Shown here: one piece after another, positions 26,377 through 34,251 of the stretch
How positions within the stretch are numbered: position 1 is the first letter of the stretch
Layout: the number at the start of each line of letters is the position of its first letter
Source of the DNA: Bin87 sp965222895
Lineage (GTDB): Bacteria; Chloroflexota; Dehalococcoidia; Lucifugimonadales; UBA3495
Direction of reading: 5' to 3'
NCBI GenBank assembly: GCA_965222895.1
Contig: CBDCVB010000001.1
Coordinates: 124,001-188,000 of the forward strand
DNA: 64,000 bases
Made by a program: the position numbers and the translations under genes
Notes under the pieces: generated by a model
What the model saw: only the letters and a program-made list of their open reading frames with translations
Told to the model about the DNA's origin: nothing
Database searches by the model: none

Positions 26377-29013
26377 TTAGTTGGGTTCGGGGCGTTGGCG
26401 GGCCTGCTCCTGTAGTTCGTAGAGCTTGTTGATGGCTTCCAGCGGGGTGAGGTTGGCGATGTCCACCTGCATTACGGCGTCTGCCAGGGCATCGTCGGCG
26501 GCGCCGAACAGTGGCATCGGGAGCTGGGGAGACGGCTGCGATCTCCTGCGGCCGGCCCGGCCGCGGCGGTGGCCGGCGTACTGTTCGGATTCCAGGGCGG
26601 CCAGCAGTTCCTGCGCACGATTGACGACGGCTTTGGGCATACCCGCCAGGTTGGCGACATACACGCCGTAGGAGCGGTCGGCGCCGCCGGGGACGATGCG
26701 ACGCAGGAAGGCGACCTGCCCGTCATCCTCGGATACGGCCACGCGATAGTTGCGAACGCCGGGGAGCGTGGCGGCCAGGTCGGCCAGCTCATGGTAGTGG
26801 GTGGCGAAGAGAGTTTTGCAGCCAAGTCGCGGGTTGTTGTGCAGGTATTCCACCACGGCGTGGGCGATGGACAGGCCGTCGTAGGTGCTGGTGCCACGCC
26901 CGATTTCATCGAGGATGACGAGCGAGCGGTGGGTAGCCTGATTGAGGATGGCGGCGGTTTCGACCATCTCGACCATAAAGGTTGACTGTCCGGTGGCGAG
27001 GTCGTCCTGCAGGCCGACGCGGGTAAAGATGCGGTCGACGAGGCCGATTTCGGCGGAGGCTGCGGGGACGAAGCTGCCCAGCTGGGCCATCAGGACGATG
27101 AGGGCAACTTGCCGGATGTAGGTGGATTTGCCGGCCATGTTGGGGCCGGTGATTACCATAATCTGGGCGTCATCGGAATCGAGCACGGCGTCATTGGGGA
27201 CGAAGGCGCCGGTGTCCAGGACGCGTTCCACCACCGGATGGCGGCCATCGGTGATGCGGATGGCGTGCCCGTCGCTGAGGGTCGGGCGGACGTAGCCGTG
27301 CCGGACGGCGATGCTGGCCAGACTGACGAAGACATCGGTGCGGGCGATGGCATTGGCGAGGCGTGAGATGGCCGGCCCGTTGTCCGCGATTTGCCGGCAG
27401 ACCTGGCGGTAGAGGGTACGTTCCAGGTCGTCCAGCCGTTCGCGGGCATCGAGTACCTGGCTCTCATACTCCTTGAGTTCGGGGGTGATATACCGCTCGC
27501 CGGTGGTGAGCGTTTGGCGGCGCTGGTAATCGTCGGGCACGGCGGTCAGGTTGGAGCGGGAGATTTCGATGTAGTAGCCGAAAACCTGGTTGTAGCCGAC
27601 GCGCAGGTTGCGGATGCCGGTGCGTTCGCGCTCGCGGGCTTCCATGCTGGCGATGTAGCTGCGGGCGTCGCGGGCGAGGGTGCGGAGGCGATCCAGTTCG
27701 GGAGAGAAGCCTTCGCGAATCACGTTGCCTTCACCGATTTGGCCAGAGGGTTCCGGGGCGATGGCCTGTTCGATGAGGGCTTCGACTTCGGGCAGGGGAC
27801 GCAACTCGGATGACAGCCAGGACACGGCTGAGACGTCGGGTGAGGCCAGAACCTGGGCCAGTTTCCGGGTGGCGGCGAGGCTGCGATGCAGCGCCAGCAG
27901 ATCCCGCGGCGGGGCGGTTTGGGTCTGGATGCGGCTCAGGATGCGTTCGATGTCGGAGATGTTGGCGAGGGTTTCGGTTGCGTCGCTGCGGCGGAAGGCG
28001 TCGTCGTAGAAGAACTGCACGCCATCCTGGCGGCGCTGAAGGCGTTCCAGGTCCAGCAGGGGTTGACCTACCCAACGACGGAGCAGTCGCGCGCCCAGCG
28101 GGGTGCGGGTGTTGTCCAGGGCGGAGAGGAGCGACCAATCGGTGGAGTCCCAGCGGCCGGCCTCGTACAGTTCCAGGTTGCGGCGAGTCTGGGGGTCGAG
28201 GGTCATGTGCGACGCCGTGTTGTAGGTGGACAGAGGGTTGAGTTGGGGCTGCTCGCCCTTGTACGCGTACTGAAGGTAATCGACGATGGCGCCGGCGGCT
28301 CGGACGGCGAAGGGCATGGATTCGACGCCATAGGCTTCCAGGGTGGCAACGCCGTAGTAATCCAGCAGGGTGCGGCGGGCGACTTCGGGATTGAAGGCAG
28401 CGGCGTCCACCGGAGTGGTAATCAGGTTTGGGTTGCCGGCGGTAATCAAGGAGGGCGGGTCGTCCCCGGATGAGTGTTGGTTGGCGGGAACTAACACCTC
28501 GGACGGCTGGATCCGCGCGATTTCCAGCGGGAGGCGGTCGATGGGGACCTGGGCGGCGATGAACTCGCCGGTGGTTACGTCCACGTAGGCCAGGCCGGCC
28601 TGGGTTTCGTCGGCGCAGACGGCGGCAAGGTAGTTGTTGGCGTTGTTGTCGAGGAGGGTGGATTCGAGGACGGTGCCGGGGGTTACGACCCGGACAACGC
28701 CGCGCTCAACCAGACCTTTGGAAAGAGCCGGGTCGCTGAGCTGCTCGCAGATGGCGACTTTGTGCCCCTTGCGAATCAGGCGGGCCAGGTTGGCTTCCAG
28801 CGACACGGCGGGGACGCCGGCCATGGGGATGCGCGTGTCCTTGCCCATAGTGCGGCTGGTGAGGGCGATTTCCAGCGCATCGGACAGGGTGCGGGCGTCG
28901 TCGTCAAAAGACTCGTAAAAATCTCCCATCCGAAACAGCAGCACGGCATCCTGGTAGGAATGCTTAATGGTCAGGTATTGACGGCGGACGGGGGTGAGGC
29001 GGGTGGTAGCCAT
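26377..29013 (-). CDS. mutS: DNA mismatch repair protein MutS
   Basis: An 878-residue mismatch-recognition ATPase. The N-terminal mismatch-binding domain shows F-R-M-G-D-F-Y-E-S-F, with the Phe-x-Glu wedge motif at residues 32-34 (F-Y-E). The connector, lever and clamp domains follow. The ATPase has G-P-N-M-A-G-K-S-T-Y near residue 620, then S-T-F-M-V-E-M and L-D-E-I-G-R-G-T-S-T. The C-terminal helix-turn-helix and a short basic linker complete a MutS1-type protein. Upstream on the same strand lie the HEPN/MNT modules, and a vestige of the first nine or ten mutS codons reappears at 29869 as part of the duplicated block. Confidence 0.97.
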   Translation of the reverse strand: MATTRLTPVRRQYLTIKHSYQDAVLLFRMGDFYESFDDDARTLSDALEIALTSRTMGKDTRIPMAGVPAVSLEANLARLIRKGHKVAICEQLSDPALSKGLVERGVVRVVTPGTVLESTLLDNNANNYLAAVCADETQAGLAYVDVTTGEFIAAQVPIDRLPLEIARIQPSEVLVPANQHSSGDDPPSLITAGNPNLITTPVDAAAFNPEVARRTLLDYYGVATLEAYGVESMPFAVRAAGAIVDYLQYAYKGEQPQLNPLSTYNTASHMTLDPQTRRNLELYEAGRWDSTDWSLLSALDNTRTPLGARLLRRWVGQPLLDLERLQRRQDGVQFFYDDAFRRSDATETLANISDIERILSRIQTQTAPPRDLLALHRSLAATRKLAQVLASPDVSAVSWLSSELRPLPEVEALIEQAIAPEPSGQIGEGNVIREGFSPELDRLRTLARDARSYIASMEARERERTGIRNLRVGYNQVFGYYIEISRSNLTAVPDDYQRRQTLTTGERYITPELKEYESQVLDARERLDDLERTLYRQVCRQIADNGPAISRLANAIARTDVFVSLASIAVRHGYVRPTLSDGHAIRITDGRHPVVERVLDTGAFVPNDAVLDSDDAQIMVITGPNMAGKSTYIRQVALIVLMAQLGSFVPAASAEIGLVDRIFTRVGLQDDLATGQSTFMVEMVETAAILNQATHRSLVILDEIGRGTSTYDGLSIAHAVVEYLHNNPRLGCKTLFATHYHELADLAATLPGVRNYRVAVSEDDGQVAFLRRIVPGGADRSYGVYVANLAGMPKAVVNRAQELLAALESEQYAGHRRGRAGRRRSQPSPQLPMPLFGAADDALADAVMQVDIANLTPLEAINKLYELQEQARQRPEPN

Positions 29014-29083
29014 AGGGCGATTTTACCGCATGGGACGGGATGGCTGCCGTTGGTTTTGGGACTATTCGGGGCGTCGCCGGCGG

Positions 29084-29425
29084 TTACGCTTCCTGCCCGA
29101 CAATGTCTTCCAGTTGGCGGATTAGCAGGGGCAGCTCGTCCTGGATAGCCAGCCACAGGATGTTGTAGTTGATTTCGTCAAACTGGTGGATTAGAACATT
29201 GCGAAAATCCGCTGCTCCCTGCCATTCAAATTCGGGATTATTGGTTCGGAACTCCTCAGGGATACGCGCGGAGGCTTCGCCGAAAATTTCCATCAGGTGG
29301 GTCAGCAGCATGGCGAATTCCCGGTCGGTGTCCAAATCGGCGCGGGAACGGCCGGCGGCCAACTCGCGAGCCTCCCGTGCGTGACTAATCATATGTTGAA
29401 TGGACGCCAGTGGGTCATACGGCAT
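29084..29425 (-). CDS. HEPN-domain (DUF86/HepT-like) protein, copy 1
   Basis: A 113-residue helical protein of the HepT family, minimal toxins that act as RNases. R-N-V-L-I-H at residues 75-80 is the R-x4-H active motif. In characterised HepT proteins a Tyr two residues after the His (R-x4-H-x-Y) is the site that the cognate MNT antitoxin modifies with AMP; here that position is Phe82. A downstream I-N-Y-N-I-L-W keeps another Tyr. It overlaps the end of the MNT gene by 11 bases. It is 70 bases upstream of mutS on the same strand. A close copy lies at 29941-30282. Confidence 0.85.
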   Translation of the reverse strand: MPYDPLASIQHMISHAREARELAAGRSRADLDTDREFAMLLTHLMEIFGEASARIPEEFRTNNPEFEWQGAADFRNVLIHQFDEINYNILWLAIQDELPLLIRQLEDIVGQEA

Positions 29426-29711
29426 AGATGTTCTGGGCCTCCGACAGGGCTTGCTGCTTAAAGGTCGGGTTCATCGCCTCTGAGGTACGCAAGTCGACGT
29501 CATGGCCGAGGAATTTCCCCAGTTCGCGCTGCATTCTGACAAACGCAAAGCCGCCGGGGGTGTGATTGGGGGCATACTCCACCAGCACTTTGACACGGTA
29601 TTCCGGGTAGGAATCCGGCACGGCGTCGCCCAGCAAGGCGAGGCGGGTGATGTGATTGCTGAGGCAGAATTTGGCAATCTGTTCTTTTGGAATAGTGATG
29701 TTTGCGCTCAT
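29415..29711 (-). CDS. MNT-type (MntA-like) antitoxin, degenerate active site, copy 1
   Basis: A 98-residue small nucleotidyltransferase-fold protein, paired with the HEPN gene. The catalytic signature of active MNT antitoxins is G-S-x10-D-x-D. At the exact same spacing this protein has G28-D29, then ten residues, then V40-K41-V42, so the Ser and both metal-binding Asp residues are gone. The rest of the fold is still recognisable (R-L-A-L-L-G, V-L-V-E-Y). It probably retains structural binding to the HEPN partner without AMP transfer. AGGAG lies 7 bases before the ATG. Confidence 0.78.
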   Translation of the reverse strand: MSANITIPKEQIAKFCLSNHITRLALLGDAVPDSYPEYRVKVLVEYAPNHTPGGFAFVRMQRELGKFLGHDVDLRTSEAMNPTFKQQALSEAQNIYAV

Positions 29712-29940
29712 ACTGATGCTCCTGGATTGGCTAACTTTGTTCTGCCTGCGGTGATGGGCCCGGTGCGGCGGCTTCTATTATGCGGGGCACTTTAGCGGAA
29801 TGCCCAGGGCTACAAGGGATTAGGCTATTCCCCGTAGGGGCGGACGGGGGTGAGGCGAGCGGTTGGCATGGGGCGATTCTACCGCATGGGACGGGATGGC
29901 TGCCGTTGGTTTTGGGACTATTCCGGGGCGTTGCCGGCGG

Positions 29941-30282
29941 TTACGTTTCCTGCCCGACAATGGCTTCCAGTTGGCGGATTAGCAGAGGCAGCTCTTCTCG
30001 AACGATTTGCCACAGGATGTTGTAGTTGATTTCGTCGAACTGATGGATTAGGACATTTCGGAGATCCGCTGCGTCCTGCCACTCAAATTCGGGATACTTC
30101 TCCCGGAACTCCCCAGGGACACGAGCTGATGCTTCACCGAAAATTTCCATCAGGTGTGTAATCAGCATGACGAATTCCCGGTTGGTGTCCAAATCGGCGC
30201 GGGAACGGCCGGCAACCAAGACTCGAGTCTCCCGAGCGTGATTCATCATGTGGTGAATGGACACCAGTGGGTCATGCGGCAT
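29941..30282 (-). CDS. HEPN-domain (DUF86/HepT-like) protein, copy 2
   Basis: 113 residues, very close to copy 1. R-N-V-L-I-H is again at 75-80 with Phe in place of the expected Tyr at position 82. Differences cluster at residues 55-65 and 92-98, so both copies have been under some constraint since duplication. It overlaps its MNT partner by 11 bases, like copy 1. Downstream, instead of mutS, there is only the truncated mutS start remnant. Confidence 0.83.
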   Translation of the reverse strand: MPHDPLVSIHHMMNHARETRVLVAGRSRADLDTNREFVMLITHLMEIFGEASARVPGEFREKYPEFEWQDAADLRNVLIHQFDEINYNILWQIVREELPLLIRQLEAIVGQET

Positions 30283-30565
30283 AGATGTTCTGGGCCTCCG
30301 ACAGGGCTTGCTGCTTAAAGTCCGGGTTCATCGCCTCTGAGGTGCGCAAGTCTACGTCATGGCCGATGATTTTTCCCAGTTCGCGTTGCATTCGGAAGAA
30401 TGCCAGGCCGGGAGTATGCTCCGGGTCAAATTCTACTAGCACTTTGACACGGTATTCCGGGTAGGAATCCGGCACGGCGTCGCCCAGCAGAGCCAGGCGG
30501 GTGATGTGATTGCTGAGGCAGAATTTGGCAATCTGTTCTTTTGGAATAGTGATGTTTGCGCTCAT
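30272..30565 (-). CDS. MNT-type (MntA-like) antitoxin, degenerate active site, copy 2
   Basis: 97 residues, the first 45 essentially identical to copy 1, including G28-D29 and V40-K41-V42 in place of G-S and D-x-D. One residue is lost in a divergent loop around position 50 (E-F-D-P-E-H-T-P-G). Preceded by the same AGGAGCATCA ribosome site. As the loss of the active site is shared by both copies, it predates the duplication. Confidence 0.77.
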   Translation of the reverse strand: MSANITIPKEQIAKFCLSNHITRLALLGDAVPDSYPEYRVKVLVEFDPEHTPGLAFFRMQRELGKIIGHDVDLRTSEAMNPDFKQQALSEAQNIYAA

Positions 30566-30932
30566 GCTGATGCTCCTGGATTGGCTAACTTTGTTCTGCC
30601 TGCGGTGATGGGCCCGGTGCGGCGGCTTCTATTATGCGGGGCGCTTTAGCAGAATGCCTAGTCTATAAGGGCTTAGGCTATTCCCCGTAGTGGCGGCCAG
30701 TTACTGAGGGTTCGGCGGCCAGGTGGCGGCGGATGGTTGACATGGGAGGATTTACTCCATGTCGGGGGAGGTTGCCTGCTATTTATGGGCCGTTTTGCTG
30801 CACTGACTGAGTTAGTGGCGGCGCTGATTTTGGCGAGAGTTGCAGCCATGTCCAGTCCATCGTAGGATGGGTTCATCATTACATAACAATCGGGCATGGG
30901 AACGGCTGGTTGCTGTTCTTGGAGCAGATAAT
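30566..30932. other. Divergent spacer between MNT copy 2 and the helicase gene
   Basis: About 370 bases. The left part (to about 30690) is the duplicated upstream segment of the MNT gene. The rest is less GC-rich and has no recognisable gene. The helicase frame is open back to 30840, so part of this may be coding if an earlier start is used. Confidence 0.5.
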
Positions 30933-33194
30933 ATGGACGGGATTAACATTGACAGGTTCTTGGCGCGGCTGAATGAATTCGATGCGCTGCGGGCCGATGA
31001 TACGATAATGAGGGGCATTGTTGAGCGCATTGAGCCGGTATTCGCGGACGAATGGCCTATGCAATTGGATTCATCGGTTCGCGATGCGCTGAACCGTAAT
31101 GGGATCCTCCGGCCATACCAACACCAGGTCGATGCCATCAGCAAGTCGTTGAGCGGTGCGGATGTGGTCATGGAATCTCCTACCGCCAGCGGCAAGACCT
31201 TGGCGTTCACCGCGCCGATGCTCAACTCATTAGTGCGTAACGAGGGTTCTCATGCCATGATGATTTACCCGATGAAGGCATTGGCCTTCGATCAGCGCGC
31301 GCAAATCGAGCAACTCTGCGAACCACTTTCTGTTCAATCATGGCCTTATGATGGTGACACGCCGGATGATGTCAAAAAACTATTGCGGGAAAGTCCGCCC
31401 CAGATTTTGCTGACCAATCCCGAATATCTGAATATGTCCTTTTTGGGTTGGAAGGAACAGTGGGGAGGCTTTTTGAGTGACCTTCGGTATGTAGTTATTG
31501 ACGAAATGCACGAATACCGTGGCTTTTTCGGCAGCAACATGGCACTCTTGTTGCGGCGGTTCTTTCTGCACTTGAATCGTATTGGATCTACGCCCCGGGT
31601 ATTCTTGTCAACGGCGACCTGCGCCAACCCGGTGGAGCACGCCAGAGCGCTAACCGGACGGGATGTAGAAGTAGTGTCTGCCAGAAACGTACTGCGTCCA
31701 AAACGGCATTTTATTTTCGTCGAGCCGGCTATTCCAGACTTCAGGTACCGGGATATTCTCCGTCTGCGTGTTGAGCAGGCTGCGCTGACAGTTCTGGACG
31801 AGGGATTACATACGCTGGTGTTTTGTCCGACGAAGCGATTCCTTGAGGAAGCCTTCCGCAATTGCCGGCGTGCGGCAGCTGATCGTGGCTTGGACGCGGA
31901 CAAGATTTCCGCCTTTCACGCTGATTTGAAGAACGATAGTCGTCAGGATATACAACAGAAAATCAAGTCGGGAGACATCAACGTAGTGTTCACGACCAAT
32001 GCCTTGGAGTTGGGGCTGGACATTGGCGGATTAGATGGCGTCATTTTGGCTGGATTCCCCCCTAGCACTATGTCGGCATGGCAGCAGATTGGGCGCGCCG
32101 GCCGTAGCTGGGATAAAGATGCCTTTGTCTTGTTTTATGCCATGAACGACCCGATTGACCGATTTTTTGTGGGCAACTTGGATGCCTTTCTAAACAAGCC
32201 TTTCGATGAACTAGTGGTTGACCCGACCAACGAGGAGTTGATTGACAATCATCTGGCTCCGCTGGCTGCGGAAACCGGCGGGGAAGTGTATCCATCGGAA
32301 GAATCCATACTGGGCAGCTCATTCTATGATGCTGCGAGAAAGGACTCCGGCAAAGTGCCCAAAGGTTTCCGCCCTCATCCGCGTTTGAACATCAGGGGAG
32401 GTATCGGGCAGTCTTATGAGCTGAGAAGGGGTAACGAGGAATTAGGACAAATCTCAGCTATGCGGCGATTTCGCGAAGCATACATCGGTGCTATTTTCCC
32501 GTTTTTCGGTCAGAAGTACCGTGTGCATTCGCATGAGGAAAAAGCTGTTGTCCTAACCGAGGCTGAGTCGAACCTGAGAACTGATGCCAGGTTTTACACC
32601 GTACTATCTCAAACTGAAATTTTCGATGGATGGGGGTATGGAGATATAGAGGCACTTTACGGGTCGCTGAACATCGTGACGAATTTTATTGGCTATAAGC
32701 TCGTAGAGGAAAGTAGCGGTGAAGTCAAAGGCGAGGGTGGAAGTCAAGACGCCCTTTTCATGAACAATATTCACGCTTTTTGGGTTAATGTCCCGGAAAA
32801 TGCTGCAGCTGCCGCCGGGATCGGCGCGGTGGAGCACATGATTCGCGTCGGTGCAATGTTCGTGATTCCAGCAGACAGGTTTGATACCAGCACATACTCT
32901 AAAACTGGCGACGCCCCTGCGGCTTTCTATTATGAAAACTATCGGGGTGGCATTGGCATGGCCAAGAAGTTGTTCGAGGTATGGCCAATTGCCCTAGCGG
33001 AGGGAGTTGAGATTGCCCGCAATTGCGCCTGTCGGTTAGGTTGCCAGAATTGCATTGAGCCGGCAAAGTCGTACAACATTAGCAACGCGGACATAGATAA
33101 AGTGCGCGGCATTGAACTGGCGACGTACCTGATGGAGGCTGTAGAAAGCGGACCTGACCACAAATTCCACAACGGGCGGATGGTTCGGTTGTAG
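30933..33194 (+). CDS. DEAD/DEAH-box helicase with C-terminal DUF1998 zinc domain (MrfA/YprA-like)
   Basis: A superfamily 2 helicase of about 753 residues. Walker A is S-P-T-A-S-G-K-T at about 82-89, motif II is D-E-M-H near 190, motif III is L-S-T-A-T and motif VI is Q-I-G-R-A-G-R. The C-terminus has C-A-C-R-L-G-C-Q-N-C at about 698-707, the four-Cys cluster of DUF1998 proteins. MrfA-type relatives act in mitomycin-damage repair; others belong to phage-defence loci (DISARM, Dpd, Druantin-type). The ATG at 30933 has GGAG 8 bases upstream; in-frame ATG 30867 and TTG 30840 are alternatives. Base use is distinctly AT-richer than flanking metabolic genes, suggesting transfer. No other defence subunits adjoin it. 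Confidence 0.85.
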   Translation: MDGINIDRFLARLNEFDALRADDTIMRGIVERIEPVFADEWPMQLDSSVRDALNRNGILRPYQHQVDAISKSLSGADVVMESPTASGKTLAFTAPMLNSLVRNEGSHAMMIYPMKALAFDQRAQIEQLCEPLSVQSWPYDGDTPDDVKKLLRESPPQILLTNPEYLNMSFLGWKEQWGGFLSDLRYVVIDEMHEYRGFFGSNMALLLRRFFLHLNRIGSTPRVFLSTATCANPVEHARALTGRDVEVVSARNVLRPKRHFIFVEPAIPDFRYRDILRLRVEQAALTVLDEGLHTLVFCPTKRFLEEAFRNCRRAAADRGLDADKISAFHADLKNDSRQDIQQKIKSGDINVVFTTNALELGLDIGGLDGVILAGFPPSTMSAWQQIGRAGRSWDKDAFVLFYAMNDPIDRFFVGNLDAFLNKPFDELVVDPTNEELIDNHLAPLAAETGGEVYPSEESILGSSFYDAARKDSGKVPKGFRPHPRLNIRGGIGQSYELRRGNEELGQISAMRRFREAYIGAIFPFFGQKYRVHSHEEKAVVLTEAESNLRTDARFYTVLSQTEIFDGWGYGDIEALYGSLNIVTNFIGYKLVEESSGEVKGEGGSQDALFMNNIHAFWVNVPENAAAAAGIGAVEHMIRVGAMFVIPADRFDTSTYSKTGDAPAAFYYENYRGGIGMAKKLFEVWPIALAEGVEIARNCACRLGCQNCIEPAKSYNISNADIDKVRGIELATYLMEAVESGPDHKFHNGRMVRL

Positions 33195-33220
33195 AGTCCG
33201 GTCGGGCAATGTGAAGCTAT

Positions 33221-33248
33221 CAAAAGAAGGGTTGGGTATCAACAACCC
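33221..33248 (-). terminator. Candidate terminator of the reductase gene
   Basis: On the minus strand a GGGTTG / CAACCC stem with an 8-base loop is followed by TTCTTTTG. It lies between the convergent helicase and reductase genes, 34 bases past the reductase stop. Confidence 0.5.
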
Positions 33249-33281
33249 ACCCCCTACTAAGCTGACGATAATAGATGGGGA

Positions 33282-34037
33282 CTATTCTTTCCAGAAGCGC
33301 TCTTCAGTCCACTTCCAGCCGTCGGCCGCAACAATCTCCCGGCTGCCTTCGATCATACCGGGGTGGCCGCAGGCGTAGACTAGGGTGTCGGATTGGTCCA
33401 GATTGAACTGGTGCAGGTATTTGGCGACGATGGCGTTGAGGCGGCCGGTTTCGCCTTCCCAGCCGGTGTTGCGCGCTTCGGAGGGGCGACTGATGGCTGG
33501 CACGAAGGTAACCATGTCGGGGTGGGCGGCGGATAGGTCCAGCAGCTCCGTGTCGTATACGAACTCGTCAACGTAGGATGCTCCTTCAAGGATGTAGAAG
33601 TGGTGTCCGGAGCGGTTGTAGTGCAGGTGATCGCGCACGATGCTGACGAAGGGGGCAGTGCCGGTTACGGTGCCAAGCATAAGGTGCTGATTTACGGTGG
33701 GATCCATGACGAAGATTCCCTTGGGTCGGGGCCGGATCGACATGGTGTCGCCGATGCCCATTTGCCACATCAGCGGAGTGAGTTGGCCGTCGGGCACGAG
33801 TTCAACGAAGATTTCCAGCAGGGGTTCGTGGGGGGCGGAGACGATGGAGTAAGCGCGCTCGATCCCTTCCAGGCCGAGGGTGCAGTATTGTCCGGGTTTG
33901 AAGTTGAAGTCCAGATCCTGCGGTTCCAGTTTGATGACCATGAGGTCGTCGGTGTAATCGATGCGCTCGACCAGTTTGGCTCGGGGCAGGTCTAAAGTGC
34001 GGTCTTGGGTTACACGTGCGGTGCGCAGGTTGGTCAT
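33282..34037 (-). CDS. Ferredoxin-NADP+ reductase-like flavoprotein
   Basis: A 251-residue FAD/NAD(P) reductase of the bacterial FPR type, moving electrons between NADPH and ferredoxin or flavodoxin. The FAD site is R-A-Y-S-I-V-S-A-P (typical R-x-Y-S-x-x-S). The NADP-binding strand has L-G-T-V-T-G-T-A-P-F. The C-terminal part shows V-Y-A-C-G-H-P-G-M-I, then E-R-F-W-K-E at the very end, as in FPRs that end in a Trp-containing or aromatic tail. It lies upstream of the NuoG-like gene on the map but downstream in transcription order; both are minus strand, 214 bases apart. Confidence 0.87.
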   Translation of the reverse strand: MTNLRTARVTQDRTLDLPRAKLVERIDYTDDLMVIKLEPQDLDFNFKPGQYCTLGLEGIERAYSIVSAPHEPLLEIFVELVPDGQLTPLMWQMGIGDTMSIRPRPKGIFVMDPTVNQHLMLGTVTGTAPFVSIVRDHLHYNRSGHHFYILEGASYVDEFVYDTELLDLSAAHPDMVTFVPAISRPSEARNTGWEGETGRLNAIVAKYLHQFNLDQSDTLVYACGHPGMIEGSREIVAADGWKWTEERFWKE

Positions 34038-34159
34038 CTTGTCTCCAGGTTCTTATGGTGCAGGCGGAACATGGCTGACCATTTCAATTAAGTGCGCCGA
34101 CGCCCGATGGCCGCCGGTGCCCTATCTATGATACCGCATAAATGTTGCGGGGACGGGTT

Positions 34160-34192
34160 TTTACATGGATGCACAGGATAGACAGGATTTTG
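34160..34192. repeat. TGGACAGGAT dispersed repeat
   Basis: TTTTACATGGATGCACAGG then ATAGACAGGATTTTGGGG, in the spacer between the NuoG-like and reductase genes. Confidence 0.75.
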
Positions 34193-34251
34193 GGGACGGG
34201 TGGTTCACGCTCATCCTGGCTCTCTCCCGTCAAGGCAGACGGGATTTTGGG

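Larger units (their letters stand above)
29835..30690. repeat. Tandemly duplicated HEPN/MNT block (second unit)
   Basis: The block from about 29835 to 30690 repeats that of about 28980 to 29830 at high identity. It includes both genes, their shared ribosome site, the upstream GCGGCTTCTATTATGCGGG stretch and, at its left end, a remnant of the mutS start (ATG at 29869-29867 then R-L-T-P-V-R). Both units end with the shared GGCTATTCCCCGTAG. Confidence 0.8.

Noticed and set aside
30673..30897. Small minus-strand open frame between MNT copy 2 and the helicase
   Set aside because: Low-complexity, no ribosome site, no domain, and it overlaps the alternative helicase start and duplicated leader sequence.
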